A stretch of 64,000 nt of DNA from Cyanobacteria bacterium CG_2015-22_32_23. GTDB lineage: Bacteria > Cyanobacteriota > Cyanobacteriia > Cyanobacteriales > Cyanobacteriaceae. Below are positions 1-7,710 of this stretch, in pieces; positions within the stretch are counted from its first letter, which is position 1; every line of letters begins with the position of its first letter. The DNA lies in contig JAACUG010000074.1 of the NCBI GenBank assembly GCA_009993045.1, positions 19,390-83,389 of the forward strand, read 5' to 3'. Both the position numbers and the translations under genes were made by a program. The notes under the pieces were generated by a model. That model searched no databases, was not told the origin of the DNA, and saw only the letters and a list, made by a program, of their open reading frames with translations.

Positions 1-1104
1 ACCAACAATATTAGCTATAGTTTGTAAATCAGCTTTACCCGATCTGCATAGGTGAGTAGTATAGCAATGTCGAATATCATAAAAAGTTAAATATTCTTTA
101 ACTAAACCATCATTGATTAAATGATTCAGTATTTTTTTCCAAATTCTTTTTGAAAAATTATGAGTATCAAGATAATCACCATTTAAGTTAGGAAAAATCA
201 GTTTAGAATGTCTTTTTGGAATTTCTTTTAATAATTCATAGAGTTGTTTATTAACTGGAAATAAACGACAATAAACACCATTTTTAGTACCTTCTTTTAA
301 CTCATTATCAGTGTATCTTTTGTCAAATTTAATCCACATTTTTCCATTATTATCAATAATATCATTCCATGTTAACGCTATTGCTTCACTAGGACGACAA
401 CCCGTTAAAAATCTAAAAGCAACAAAATAATAATAAAAACTATGGGAGTTAATACCACTATATTTACTTAGATAAGTATCATTTTTAAATGCTGATAATA
501 TCGCTTTAACTTCTTCTTTATTAAATGATTTAATTTGTTTATGTTTTTTTACATTTAAGTCATAAATAATGTTAGGTAAATAATTTTGTCCTTTGAATTT
601 ACCGTGTTTTATTGACATATTAATACCAGCACTGAGACTTTTTAATATTTTTTCAACTCTTGATAAAGCATAATTTTCTTTAAGTAATTCTACAAAATCA
701 GCAACATTTTCTACTGGAATAAAATTATCTAATAATTTATCTATAGGATACCAAGTTACTTGTTTAGTTTTTAAAGAAATATGTTGTTTGTTTTTTTTAT
801 AATATTCCCATAGTTCTTTAAGGGTAATTTGTGTTAAATCAGGGTTAATCGGAATAACTTTTTTTTGATAATTTAACTTATATTTTTCTTTTGTTTCATC
901 ATAGCGATCATAAAGATAAATATCATTATGAATTTCCGTCGCTTTAGCAATAGCAATATTTTGATTTTCAGAATCAAAGTAATTTAAAGGATAACTAATA
1001 AATTGACGTTGTCCTTGATAAGTATAAATTAAACGAATTAAACCGCTTCTATTCTGAATAGTAATTTTTATTCCAGAAGGTCTGTAACTTTTCTCAGGTA
1101 TCAT
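1..1104 (-). CDS. Tyrosine site-specific integrase, truncated by the window edge
   Basis: The minus strand is open from an ATG at 1104 to base 1 (368 codons, C-terminus missing). The catalytic domain is recognisable. The first catalytic Arg lies in TGCRPSEA (R237). A YDIRH motif (R345, H346) stands where HxxR is expected, with Tyr replacing the first His, a substitution seen in phage-type integrases. The second His and the nucleophilic Tyr would lie beyond the window. Residues 1-220 fit an arm-binding/core-binding region. The gene points away from a tRNA-Arg 3' fragment at 1266-1307, the usual arrangement at the border of an element integrated in a tRNA gene. Whether it belongs to a phage, an ICE or a genomic island cannot be told from this end. 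Confidence 0.88.
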   Translation of the reverse strand, partial: MIPEKSYRPSGIKITIQNRSGLIRLIYTYQGQRQFISYPLNYFDSENQNIAIAKATEIHNDIYLYDRYDETKEKYKLNYQKKVIPINPDLTQITLKELWEYYKKNKQHISLKTKQVTWYPIDKLLDNFIPVENVADFVELLKENYALSRVEKILKSLSAGINMSIKHGKFKGQNYLPNIIYDLNVKKHKQIKSFNKEEVKAILSAFKNDTYLSKYSGINSHSFYYYFVAFRFLTGCRPSEAIALTWNDIIDNNGKMWIKFDKRYTDNELKEGTKNGVYCRLFPVNKQLYELLKEIPKRHSKLIFPNLNGDYLDTHNFSKRIWKKILNHLINDGLVKEYLTFYDIRHCYTTHLCRSGKADLQTIANIVG

Positions 1105-1151
1105 TAAAAAAAAGTGATATAAGATGATATTAATTGAAATATTTAGAAAAG

Positions 1152-1195
1152 TGGATCAAATATGGATCAAAATTAGATCATAATTGGATCATTTT
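1152..1195. repeat. Four 11-bp phased direct repeats upstream of the integrase
   Basis: Four consecutive 11-bp units are visible: TGGATCAAATA, TGGATCAAAAT, TAGATCATAAT and TGGATCATTTT. The core is T(G/A)GATCA. The array begins 48 bp upstream of the integrase start codon and lies between that gene and the attachment-site remnant. An 11-bp period puts each unit on the same face of the helix. Such arrays typically bind an excisionase, a repressor or the arm-binding domain of the integrase; that role is inferred. Confidence 0.8.
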
Positions 1196-1265
1196 TTATC
1201 AACTTGAATAGCCAAAATAAACTTATAACGTTGATATTTTCTAATAAATTAATTATATCACCTTA

Positions 1266-1307
1266 CTTCTAAGCAGTCGGCCACAGGTTCGAGTCCTGTC
1301 GCACCCG
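1266..1307 (+). other. tRNA-Arg(UCU) 3' half, probable attachment-site remnant
   Basis: The stretch reads as the 3' half of a tRNA. It has anticodon loop CTTCTAA (anticodon UCU, Arg), 3' anticodon strand GCAGT, 5-nt variable loop, T-arm ACAGG/TTCGAGT/CCTGT, acceptor 3' strand CGCACCC and discriminator G. CCA is not encoded. The preceding bases (CCTTA) cannot pair with GCAGT and no D-arm or 5' acceptor strand exists, so homology stops at the anticodon loop. A tyrosine integrase lies 160 bp to the left. This is what remains at one end (attR-like) when an element enters a tRNA gene and supplies a replacement 3' half at the other end. The intact tRNA would lie left of the window. Confidence 0.82.
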
Positions 1308-1419
1308 TTGATAGTAATAAATATCAAGTTATTTTTGCCCTAGTAAAATGTCGTTTTACGATATAATAATCTAAATTATGGGCAATGTCCCTACTTTAAC
1401 CTTCCGTTGATAGACAATA

Positions 1420-2313
1420 ATGAGTGATTATATTTTTGGTAGAGTTTTAACCGCAATGGTAACACCTTTTAACGAGGACTTAACTGTTAATTATGGTGTC
1501 GCTGAAAAATTAGCTGATCATTTGGTTAATAATGGTAGTGACGGTTTAGTTATTTGTGGCACTACTGGTGAATCTCCTACCCTCGAAAGTGAGGAAAAAT
1601 ATGAGTTACTGAAAGTTGTTAAAAAAGCCGTCGGTCATCGTGGTAAAGTTCTTATGGGTACAGGCTCAAATTCTACCGCTAAAGCCATCAAAGATACTCA
1701 GAAAGCCAGTAAAATCGGTATTGATGGTAGTTTGCAAGTTGTCCCTTATTATAATAAACCACCTCAAGAAGGATTATATCAACACTTTAGAGCCATCGCT
1801 CAATCTTGTTCGGATGTACCCATAATGTTGTATAATATACCGGGAAGGACAGGAAAAAACTTAGAAGCCCAAACCACTGCAAAATTAGCTCAAGATTTAG
1901 ATAATATAGTCGCCATCAAAGAAGCTAGTGCAGATTTAGAACAAAGTGCTAAAATAAGAATGTTTGCACCTTCAGATTTTTTGATTTATTCAGGAGAAGA
2001 CTTTTTAACCCTACCGATGATGAGTGTAGGAAGTGTTGGAGTTGTCAGTGTTGCTAGTCATTTAGTCGGCAACCAAATGCAAAAAATGATTAGAGGTTAC
2101 GAAAAAGGTGATAACATTTTAGCTCAAGAAATTCAACAAAAATTGTATAGTTTATTTAAAGTTTTGTTTTGTAATACTAATCCCGTTCCAGTCAAGTTTG
2201 CCCTTCAATTAATAGGTTGGGATGTTGGTAATGTCAGATTACCTTTAACTTCTTTGCCAATAAACCAGCAACAAGAAGTAGAGAAAGTTTTAAAAGATTT
2301 GAGCTTATTATAA
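1420..2313 (+). CDS. dapA: 4-hydroxy-tetrahydrodipicolinate synthase
   Basis: DapA condenses pyruvate and aspartate semialdehyde in the first committed step of the lysine/diaminopimelate branch, in the cytoplasm. At 297 residues it has the normal family length. The TIM-barrel signature residues are present: CGTTGE (T48, T49), the YNIPGRTG segment with Y138 and R143, and the Schiff-base lysine in IKEAS (K167). The ATG at 1420 places the conserved N-terminus correctly. It is followed 279 bp later by RNase J, a neighbour pair also found in Synechocystis (slr0550-slr0551). Confidence 0.97.
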   Translation: MSDYIFGRVLTAMVTPFNEDLTVNYGVAEKLADHLVNNGSDGLVICGTTGESPTLESEEKYELLKVVKKAVGHRGKVLMGTGSNSTAKAIKDTQKASKIGIDGSLQVVPYYNKPPQEGLYQHFRAIAQSCSDVPIMLYNIPGRTGKNLEAQTTAKLAQDLDNIVAIKEASADLEQSAKIRMFAPSDFLIYSGEDFLTLPMMSVGSVGVVSVASHLVGNQMQKMIRGYEKGDNILAQEIQQKLYSLFKVLFCNTNPVPVKFALQLIGWDVGNVRLPLTSLPINQQQEVEKVLKDLSLL

Positions 2314-2402
2314 ATAGTAAATATCATTAAATTAATACTATTTTAAAGTCAGATAACAAGTTTTTTTCATTAAATGAAAGAGATAAAATAAATTGTTTTT
2401 TT

Positions 2403-2433
2403 GAGGAGGGAATAACTAATGTTTTTTACATAG
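2403..2433 (+). other. Strong Shine-Dalgarno plus four-codon mini-ORF in the rnj leader
   Basis: A GAGGAGGG sequence (2403-2410) is followed 8 nt later by ATG TTT TTT ACA TAG (2419-2433). It sits about 160 nt upstream of the RNase J start. It is the best ribosome-binding sequence in this leader, yet reads only Met-Phe-Phe-Thr. It may be chance or a regulatory mini-ORF. No longer frame follows. Confidence 0.3.
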
Positions 2434-2592
2434 AACATTTTGTAGTAAAAGCTTTAGTCTTTGAATTTTATAATGGCAATTTAAGTTTATTTTTACTATA
2501 TTCTTAAACTTAAAAAGCTCTAAAAGACTAAGTGCAAGAATTAATTTTAGTTTTTAATCACATTTATTTATCAAGAAAAGGAAACATCAAAT

Positions 2593-4470
2593 ATGTATAA
2601 AGTTCAAGCAAGAAAAAGAAAAACTACAGCCCCTGAAAAACCTGTGGTAATCCTTCCATCAAGAAATAATAAGCCGTTATTAAAAGTTATTCCTCTCGGT
2701 GGTTTGCATGAAATAGGTAAAAATACTTGTGTTTATGAGTATGAAGACGAAATTATTTTAGTGGATGCGGGTATTGGTTTTCCTACGGATGGAATGCACG
2801 GTATTAATGTTGTTTTACCTGATATGACTTATTTGAAGGAAAATCAACAAAAAATAAAAGCTATGATTGTAACTCATGGTCATGAAGATCATGTGGGAGG
2901 TATTCCCTATCACCTCAAACAAATTGACACCCCCATAATTTATGGTCCTCGTTTAGCTATGGCTCTTTTGCGTGATAAACTAGAGGAATCTGGATTACAT
3001 GAGCGTACCATCATTAAAACAGTTTCTCCCCGTGAAGTTGTCAAAATAGGAAAACATTTTAAAGTTGAGTTTATTCGTAATACCCATTCTATCGCCGATA
3101 GTTTTACCCTGGCAATTCATACCCCCATCGGTGTTTTAATTCATACAGGAGATTATAAAATTGATCATACTCCAGTAGATGGAGAATATTTCGATTTACA
3201 CCGTTTAGCTCAATTAGGGGAAGAAGGCATCTTATGTTTATTAGGAGATTCCACTAATTCTGAAGTACCCGGTTTTACACCCTCAGAAAGAGCAGTTTAT
3301 CCCGGATTAGAAAAGGTTTTCAACCAAGCATCAGGGCGTTTAATGGTAACAACTTTTTCTACTTCTGTACATCGGGTTAATATGTTACTAGAGTTAGCGA
3401 TGGAATATAATCGTAAAGTAGGCGTAGTGGGACGTTCGATGTTAAACGTGATCGCTCATGCTCGTAACTTAGGATATATCAAAGTACCTGATAATTTATT
3501 TGTGCCTTTACGCAATTTAAGCGGTTTACCAGAAAATGAGGTATTAATTCTTTGCACTGGCTCTCAGGGTGAAAAATTCGCCGCTATGACAAGAATATCT
3601 AAGGGCGAACATCGGCAGGTAAAAATTCGTCAAGGTGATACCATTATCTTTTCTGCTAGTCCGATTCCGGGTAATACTATTGCGGTAGTTAATACTATAG
3701 ATCGTTTAATGATGCAAGGAGCAAACGTAGTTTATGGGAAACAAGCAGGAGTTCATGTTTCTGGTCATGGTTGTCAAGAAGATCAAAAATTAATGTTATC
3801 CCTTGCTAAACCTAAGTTTTTTGTACCAGTACACGGTGAGCATAGAATGTTAGTACAACACTCGAAAACTGCTCAAAGTGTTGGTATTCCCCCAGAAAAT
3901 ATCGTGATTATTCAAAATGGTGACACCATTGAATTAACGGCAGATAGTATCGGTAAAGGAAATAAAGTGCCTTCGGGTATTCAATTAGTTGATACTGCTG
4001 GGGTAGTTCATGATAGTGTCATGGAAGAGCGTCAACAGTTAGCTGAAGATGGTGTTATTACTATTGCGGCTAGTATTGATAATCAAGGGCGTTTATTAAG
4101 TCAACCACAAATTAATTTGCGTGGTGTGGTATGCCAAATTGAAATAGCTTCCCTTGAGCGGATGATTATTCGTACTATTGATAAAACGATTACAGATCGG
4201 GTCAAAAGTAGTTTACTATTAAATGGTCATGATGATGTTAATTGGACCAGTATCCGCATTGATGTTGAAACAAATTTAGGACGATTAATTCAACGAGAAT
4301 TAAATAGCGAACCTTTAGTTATCTTTATGCTACAGTTACAGGAAAATACTCCTAAAACTATGGGTGATAATGGTAACGGGAATATTACTGAAGTTATGAC
4401 TCCGAAAGAAGAGGAAGAAATAGATTCTAAATTTACTCGTCGTCGTCGTAAAACCACTGTTTCTGTTTAA
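2593..4470 (+). CDS. rnj: Ribonuclease J
   Basis: RNase J is a metallo-beta-lactamase/beta-CASP nuclease with endonuclease and 5'-3' exonuclease activity in RNA turnover. The zinc motif THGHEDH (H95, H97, D99, H100) is intact. HTGDYKID, the GDSTNS segment and the C-terminal GHG...H metal/beta-CASP motifs follow in order. The 625 residues include a basic, charged C-terminal tail after about residue 560 ending in RRRRK, as cyanobacterial forms carry. The leader is 279 bp and AT-rich. A hairpin with a T-run at 4583-4605 follows the gene. Confidence 0.95.
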   Translation: MYKVQARKRKTTAPEKPVVILPSRNNKPLLKVIPLGGLHEIGKNTCVYEYEDEIILVDAGIGFPTDGMHGINVVLPDMTYLKENQQKIKAMIVTHGHEDHVGGIPYHLKQIDTPIIYGPRLAMALLRDKLEESGLHERTIIKTVSPREVVKIGKHFKVEFIRNTHSIADSFTLAIHTPIGVLIHTGDYKIDHTPVDGEYFDLHRLAQLGEEGILCLLGDSTNSEVPGFTPSERAVYPGLEKVFNQASGRLMVTTFSTSVHRVNMLLELAMEYNRKVGVVGRSMLNVIAHARNLGYIKVPDNLFVPLRNLSGLPENEVLILCTGSQGEKFAAMTRISKGEHRQVKIRQGDTIIFSASPIPGNTIAVVNTIDRLMMQGANVVYGKQAGVHVSGHGCQEDQKLMLSLAKPKFFVPVHGEHRMLVQHSKTAQSVGIPPENIVIIQNGDTIELTADSIGKGNKVPSGIQLVDTAGVVHDSVMEERQQLAEDGVITIAASIDNQGRLLSQPQINLRGVVCQIEIASLERMIIRTIDKTITDRVKSSLLLNGHDDVNWTSIRIDVETNLGRLIQRELNSEPLVIFMLQLQENTPKTMGDNGNGNITEVMTPKEEEEIDSKFTRRRRKTTVSV

Positions 4471-4488
4471 TCTTTTAACTCCAATTCT

Positions 4489-4605
4489 GAAAGCCTCCTA
4501 ACCTCGCAATTCTAGAAAATTGAATGAGAAGAAGCCCCTAACCCCCAATTCTGGGGGAATTGAATGAGAAGAAGCTCCCTAACCCCCAATTCTGGGGGAA
4601 TTTTT
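4489..4605 (+). repeat. Tandem ~40-bp repeat with GC-rich hairpins; likely rnj terminator
   Basis: Two good copies and one degenerate copy of a ~40-bp unit lie in tandem. The unit contains CCCTAACCCCCAATTCTGGGG followed by GAATTGAATGAGAAGAAGC. Each good copy contains the hairpin CCCCCAATTCTGGGGG (4542-4557 and 4583-4598). The last hairpin is followed by five T, so it can act as an intrinsic terminator. The same hairpin recurs at 34751 and, in variant form, near 50208-50270, so this is a dispersed family. Confidence 0.8.
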
Positions 4606-4727
4606 ATCCTGAAAAAAGTTGTTTAAAAATAACCCTCATTTGTCAATTTTGACAATAAGTCTCTTGATTATTTTTGCCAGAATATGAGAGCATTAACAAT
4701 ATAATCTTGAAAGAGTGTTTAAGTAAG

Positions 4728-5747
4728 ATGAGTGATGTAATTACCCTTAAAAATTTACAAAAAAGTTACGGTCAAGTAAAAGCTCTGAAAAATATCTCTT
4801 TTTCCGTCAAAACTGGCGAAATTTTTGGTTTATTAGGACCAAATGGAGCAGGAAAGACTACCACTATCCGATGCTTAACTACCCTTGCTCAACCTGACTC
4901 TGGAGAGATTTTAGTTGGTGGTGTATCCGCTATCACTCAACCCAAACAAGTTCGCCAAAAGTTGGGTTATGTGGCTCAAGAGGTTGCTATTGATAAGGTT
5001 TTAACGGGGAGAGAGTTATTAAATTTACAAGCCTCTCTCTATCATCTACCTCTGTCTCTGGCAAAAAAAAGAATTGATCAATTATTGAATTTATTAGGCT
5101 TACAAGAATATAGCGATCGCCAAACAGGCACTTATTCAGGGGGTATTCGTAAACGTCTTGATTTAGCAGCAGGATTGCTTCATCAACCCCAAGTGTTAGT
5201 ATTAGATGAGCCTTCTGTGGGTTTAGACATCGAAAGTCGCACCATCGTCTGGGATTTTTTGCGTCAACTTAAATTAGCTGGTACAACAGTATTAATTACC
5301 AGTCATTATTTAGAAGAAATAGACGCATTAGCAGATAGATTAGCTATTATTGATCAAGGTGAAGTTATTGCCGAAGGTAGTCCTTCTTCTTTAAAAGATC
5401 GTTTAGGTGGCGATCGCATTACCTTAAAAATTAGGGAATTTGCGAACTTTGAAGAAGCACAAAAAGCAAAAGAAAAATTATCATCATTGTCTTTTGTGGA
5501 AAAAATTATCATTAATCAAACTCAAGGCAATTCATTAAACCTAATTGTTACCCCAAAAAGTAATCCTATTAGTAAAATAGAACAAACTCTCATAGAAAAT
5601 GATTTACCGATGTTTAGTATCAGTCAATCTCGCCCTAGTTTAGACGATGTTTATTTAGCCGCAACAGGAAAAACCTTGATTGATGCCGAAATAGAAGCCT
5701 CTAATAATCGAGATTTGAAAGCAGAAAAAAAACAAGCGATGAAATAA
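4728..5747 (+). CDS. ABC transporter ATP-binding protein, DrrA type
   Basis: This is the ATPase subunit of a two-gene ABC-2 exporter of the daunorubicin-resistance (DrrA) type. The Walker A motif GPNGAGKT is at residues 37-44, followed by the YSGGIRKR signature and the Walker B LVLDEPSVGLD. A C-terminal DrrA-type extension follows. I chose the ATG at 4728 because the Walker A motif then has normal spacing. An in-frame TTG at 4674 would add 18 residues without resemblance to the family. The permease gene begins 99 bp downstream. The substrate is unknown; family members export drugs, lipids or polysaccharide-linked compounds. Confidence 0.9.
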   Translation: MSDVITLKNLQKSYGQVKALKNISFSVKTGEIFGLLGPNGAGKTTTIRCLTTLAQPDSGEILVGGVSAITQPKQVRQKLGYVAQEVAIDKVLTGRELLNLQASLYHLPLSLAKKRIDQLLNLLGLQEYSDRQTGTYSGGIRKRLDLAAGLLHQPQVLVLDEPSVGLDIESRTIVWDFLRQLKLAGTTVLITSHYLEEIDALADRLAIIDQGEVIAEGSPSSLKDRLGGDRITLKIREFANFEEAQKAKEKLSSLSFVEKIIINQTQGNSLNLIVTPKSNPISKIEQTLIENDLPMFSISQSRPSLDDVYLAATGKTLIDAEIEASNNRDLKAEKKQAMK

Positions 5748-5846
5748 TTAGGAATGAGTAATTAGGAATTGAAATAATTTCTTTTTTTCCACTCTTAGAA
5801 GATTAAAATTAAACTTATTTATATTTTTTATTAAACAGAAATAATT

Positions 5847-6737
5847 ATGACTCAAAGTATTTCCCCTAACCAATTTACAGAAATTTTATCTCCTAATTTA
5901 GATACTCAAATAGAGGTAAAAAATAGTATTTTTAGGGACTTTTTACAAGAAACTTTAGCACTAACAAAACGTTTATTTATTCAGTTAAAACGTCGCCCGT
6001 CAAGTCTTATAGCTGGAGTTATTCAGCCTTTTATGTGGTTAATTTTATTTGGTGCTTTATTTTTTAATGCTCCTGAAAATTTATTTGAAAATAACATAAC
6101 CTACGGACAATTTTTAGCACCCGGTATTATTATTTTTACCGCTTTTTCTGGGGCTTTAAATGCTGGTTTACCCATCATGTTTGATCGAGAATTTGGCTTT
6201 TTAAATAGACTATTAGTAGCACCTCTCGCCTCTCGTTTTTCCATCGTGGCAGCTTCCACTATTTATATTATCACCCTCAGTTTTATTCAAACCGCCGTTA
6301 TCATCATTGCTAGTGCTTTTATTGGTGCTGGTTTACCTCATCTTTTGGGATTAGGTGCGATCGCTTTAATAGTATTTTTGATCGTATTAGGAGTAACAGG
6401 GCTTAGTCTCGGTTTTGCCTTTGCTTTACCTGGGCATATTGAATTATTAGCTGTTATTTTCGTAATCAATTTACCTTTATTATTTGCGAGTACGGCGTTA
6501 GCACCTTTGTCATTCATGGCAGGATGGTTACAAATTATTGCCAGTTTAAACCCCTTAACTTATGCCATCGAGCCCATACGCTATATTTATCAAAATAGTG
6601 ATTGGAGTTTCGCTAGTGTCGTAATGAATACCCCTTGGGGTAATTTTAATTTTGTCACGGTTTTATGTTTATTACTCGCTTTTGATGTAGTAATTTTATT
6701 ATCAATTAAGCCTTTATTAAGTCGTCGTTTTGCTTAA
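5847..6737 (+). CDS. ABC-2 type transporter permease, DrrB type
   Basis: A 296-residue inner-membrane permease with about six hydrophobic segments (first near residue 55, last near 270-290). The conserved ABC-2 pattern of a charged loop after the second helix is present (GLPIMFDREFGFLNRLLVAP). It follows the DrrA-like ATPase by 99 bp in the same direction, so the two probably form one transcription unit and one exporter. Nothing nearby suggests the cargo. Confidence 0.88.
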   Translation: MTQSISPNQFTEILSPNLDTQIEVKNSIFRDFLQETLALTKRLFIQLKRRPSSLIAGVIQPFMWLILFGALFFNAPENLFENNITYGQFLAPGIIIFTAFSGALNAGLPIMFDREFGFLNRLLVAPLASRFSIVAASTIYIITLSFIQTAVIIIASAFIGAGLPHLLGLGAIALIVFLIVLGVTGLSLGFAFALPGHIELLAVIFVINLPLLFASTALAPLSFMAGWLQIIASLNPLTYAIEPIRYIYQNSDWSFASVVMNTPWGNFNFVTVLCLLLAFDVVILLSIKPLLSRRFA

Positions 6738-7103
6738 AAAAATCATCCAAAATATCTTGATTTTCTCTTTAAAAAATAAGGGTGGTATCACCTACAAGAA
6801 AGATGTAAGTGCATAAAAATACTGATTTTCAAAAAATTGATGATAATAAAATGAGTAAAAAACAAAAAAAGGAAACAAATAAAATTAATATTCAGTCAAA
6901 TATATAGTAATCCTATTATGTGAGGTTTTAGCTGTCTATATTTATTTAAAATTAACCAATGATTTAAAGATTGCTATAAATTAAAGCATTTAGCAATTAT
7001 ATATTTTAAAATTAATAAGAATAACTAAAAATCTTTGTTGCCTCTTCCTCTTACCTTTTACCTTTTCCCTACTTACTTATTAATAACTTAGAGAGATAAA
7101 TCG
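6738..7103. other. Intergenic, AT-rich, no gene recognised
   Basis: This 366-bp stretch separates the exporter from the small secreted protein. It contains A-runs, an 18-codon ATG frame without a ribosome-binding site (near 6851), and a pyrimidine-rich tract (CCTCTTCCTCTTACC) near 7045. I see no RNA gene or mobile element. Confidence 0.5.
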
Positions 7104-7436
7104 ATGAAAAATATCACTAATTCAAAAATTGTAGCTAGTATAATAATTAGCTTGAGTTTAATTACCATAACTCATAACTGTGTTAACGCTCAAACCATTA
7201 AAAATGGGCAACCGCAACCTTTTCAAAGTAACGAAAAAAATCCTTTTTATGGAGACGGTATTAACCCCATGGATTTAATTCACAACGCCAATTTTTTTAA
7301 TAGTCGTAATGGTGCGGATTTCGCTGAAGATACTAACCAGAACATTAACTCCGCTGCCGAAGATTTCAAACAACAACAGCAACAAAGAATGATAGAAATG
7401 CAAAAACAGAAAGAATCAACGGAAATAAATAATTAA
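7104..7436 (+). CDS. Small exported protein of unknown function
   Basis: A 110-residue protein with a clear signal peptide: lysine at residue 2, a hydrophobic stretch (about 11-24) and a likely cleavage after VNA (residues 27-29). The mature part is Asn/Gln-rich and contains the motif NPFYGDGINPMDLIHN, which I recall from other small cyanobacterial hypothetical proteins. The tail is Gln-rich and helical. An intrinsic terminator follows directly, so it is probably monocistronic. Function unknown; likely periplasmic or thylakoid-lumenal. Confidence 0.7.
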   Translation: MKNITNSKIVASIIISLSLITITHNCVNAQTIKNGQPQPFQSNEKNPFYGDGINPMDLIHNANFFNSRNGADFAEDTNQNINSAAEDFKQQQQQRMIEMQKQKESTEINN

Positions 7437-7449
7437 TTGTGCGCCTAAA

Positions 7450-7474
7450 TCCCCTACTTTGGGGACTTTTTTTT
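7450..7474 (+). terminator. Intrinsic terminator after the small exported protein
   Basis: Stem TCCCC/GGGGA with a 6-nt loop, followed by a run of eight T interrupted by one C. It starts 14 bp after the stop codon at 7436. Confidence 0.75.
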
Positions 7475-7610
7475 GTTTATAGGATAAAAGTGCTTTACAA
7501 TAAAAGGTTGATTAAGTTTAGCATTCAGCTATTAGAATTGAATAATTAAAAGTATTAGAAAACTTTGCTGAAAATATAGACAAATGATTTAGGAATAGGA
7601 TGTATCTAAA

Positions 7611-7708
7611 ACCCGAAACCCGAAGCCTAAAACCTAAAACCTAAAACCTAAAACCTAAAACCTAAAACCTAAAACCTAAAACCTAAAACCTGAAACCTGA
7701 AACCTGAA
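7611..7708. repeat. 14-unit heptanucleotide tandem repeat abutting the cysS start
   Basis: Fourteen 7-bp units run without a gap from 7611 to 7708: two ACCCGAA, one GCCTAAA, eight ACCTAAA (7632-7687) and three ACCTGAA. The cysS ATG follows two bases later. The array replaces the whole region where a ribosome-binding site would be expected. The unit length resembles the heptameric short tandem repeats described in cyanobacteria. Polymerase slippage here would change leader length in 7-nt steps. Confidence 0.93.
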
Positions 7709-7710
7709 AA

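Larger units (their letters stand above)
1105..1419. other. Element/chromosome junction and dapA upstream region
   Basis: This 315-bp gene-free stretch holds the 11-bp repeats (1152-1195), an AT-rich spacer, the tRNA-Arg 3' fragment (1266-1307), a small inverted repeat GTAAAA-TGTCG-TTTTAC (1343-1359) and a TATAAT hexamer (1362-1367). The last two could belong to the dapA promoter, but no convincing -35 box is spaced correctly. Confidence 0.6.

Noticed and set aside
1266..1307. A functional tRNA-Arg gene
   Set aside because: Only the 3' half is present; the preceding bases cannot form the anticodon stem, D-arm or acceptor stem.
4674..4727. Extended N-terminus of the DrrA-like ATPase from TTG
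   Set aside because: The added 18 residues do not resemble ABC ATPase N-termini and the ATG at 4728 fits the family start.
6851..6907. 18-residue Lys-rich peptide gene
   Set aside because: No ribosome-binding site, low complexity, and composition typical of AT-rich spacer.
7611..7708. CRISPR array
   Set aside because: The 7-bp units are contiguous without spacers, and no cas gene is present.
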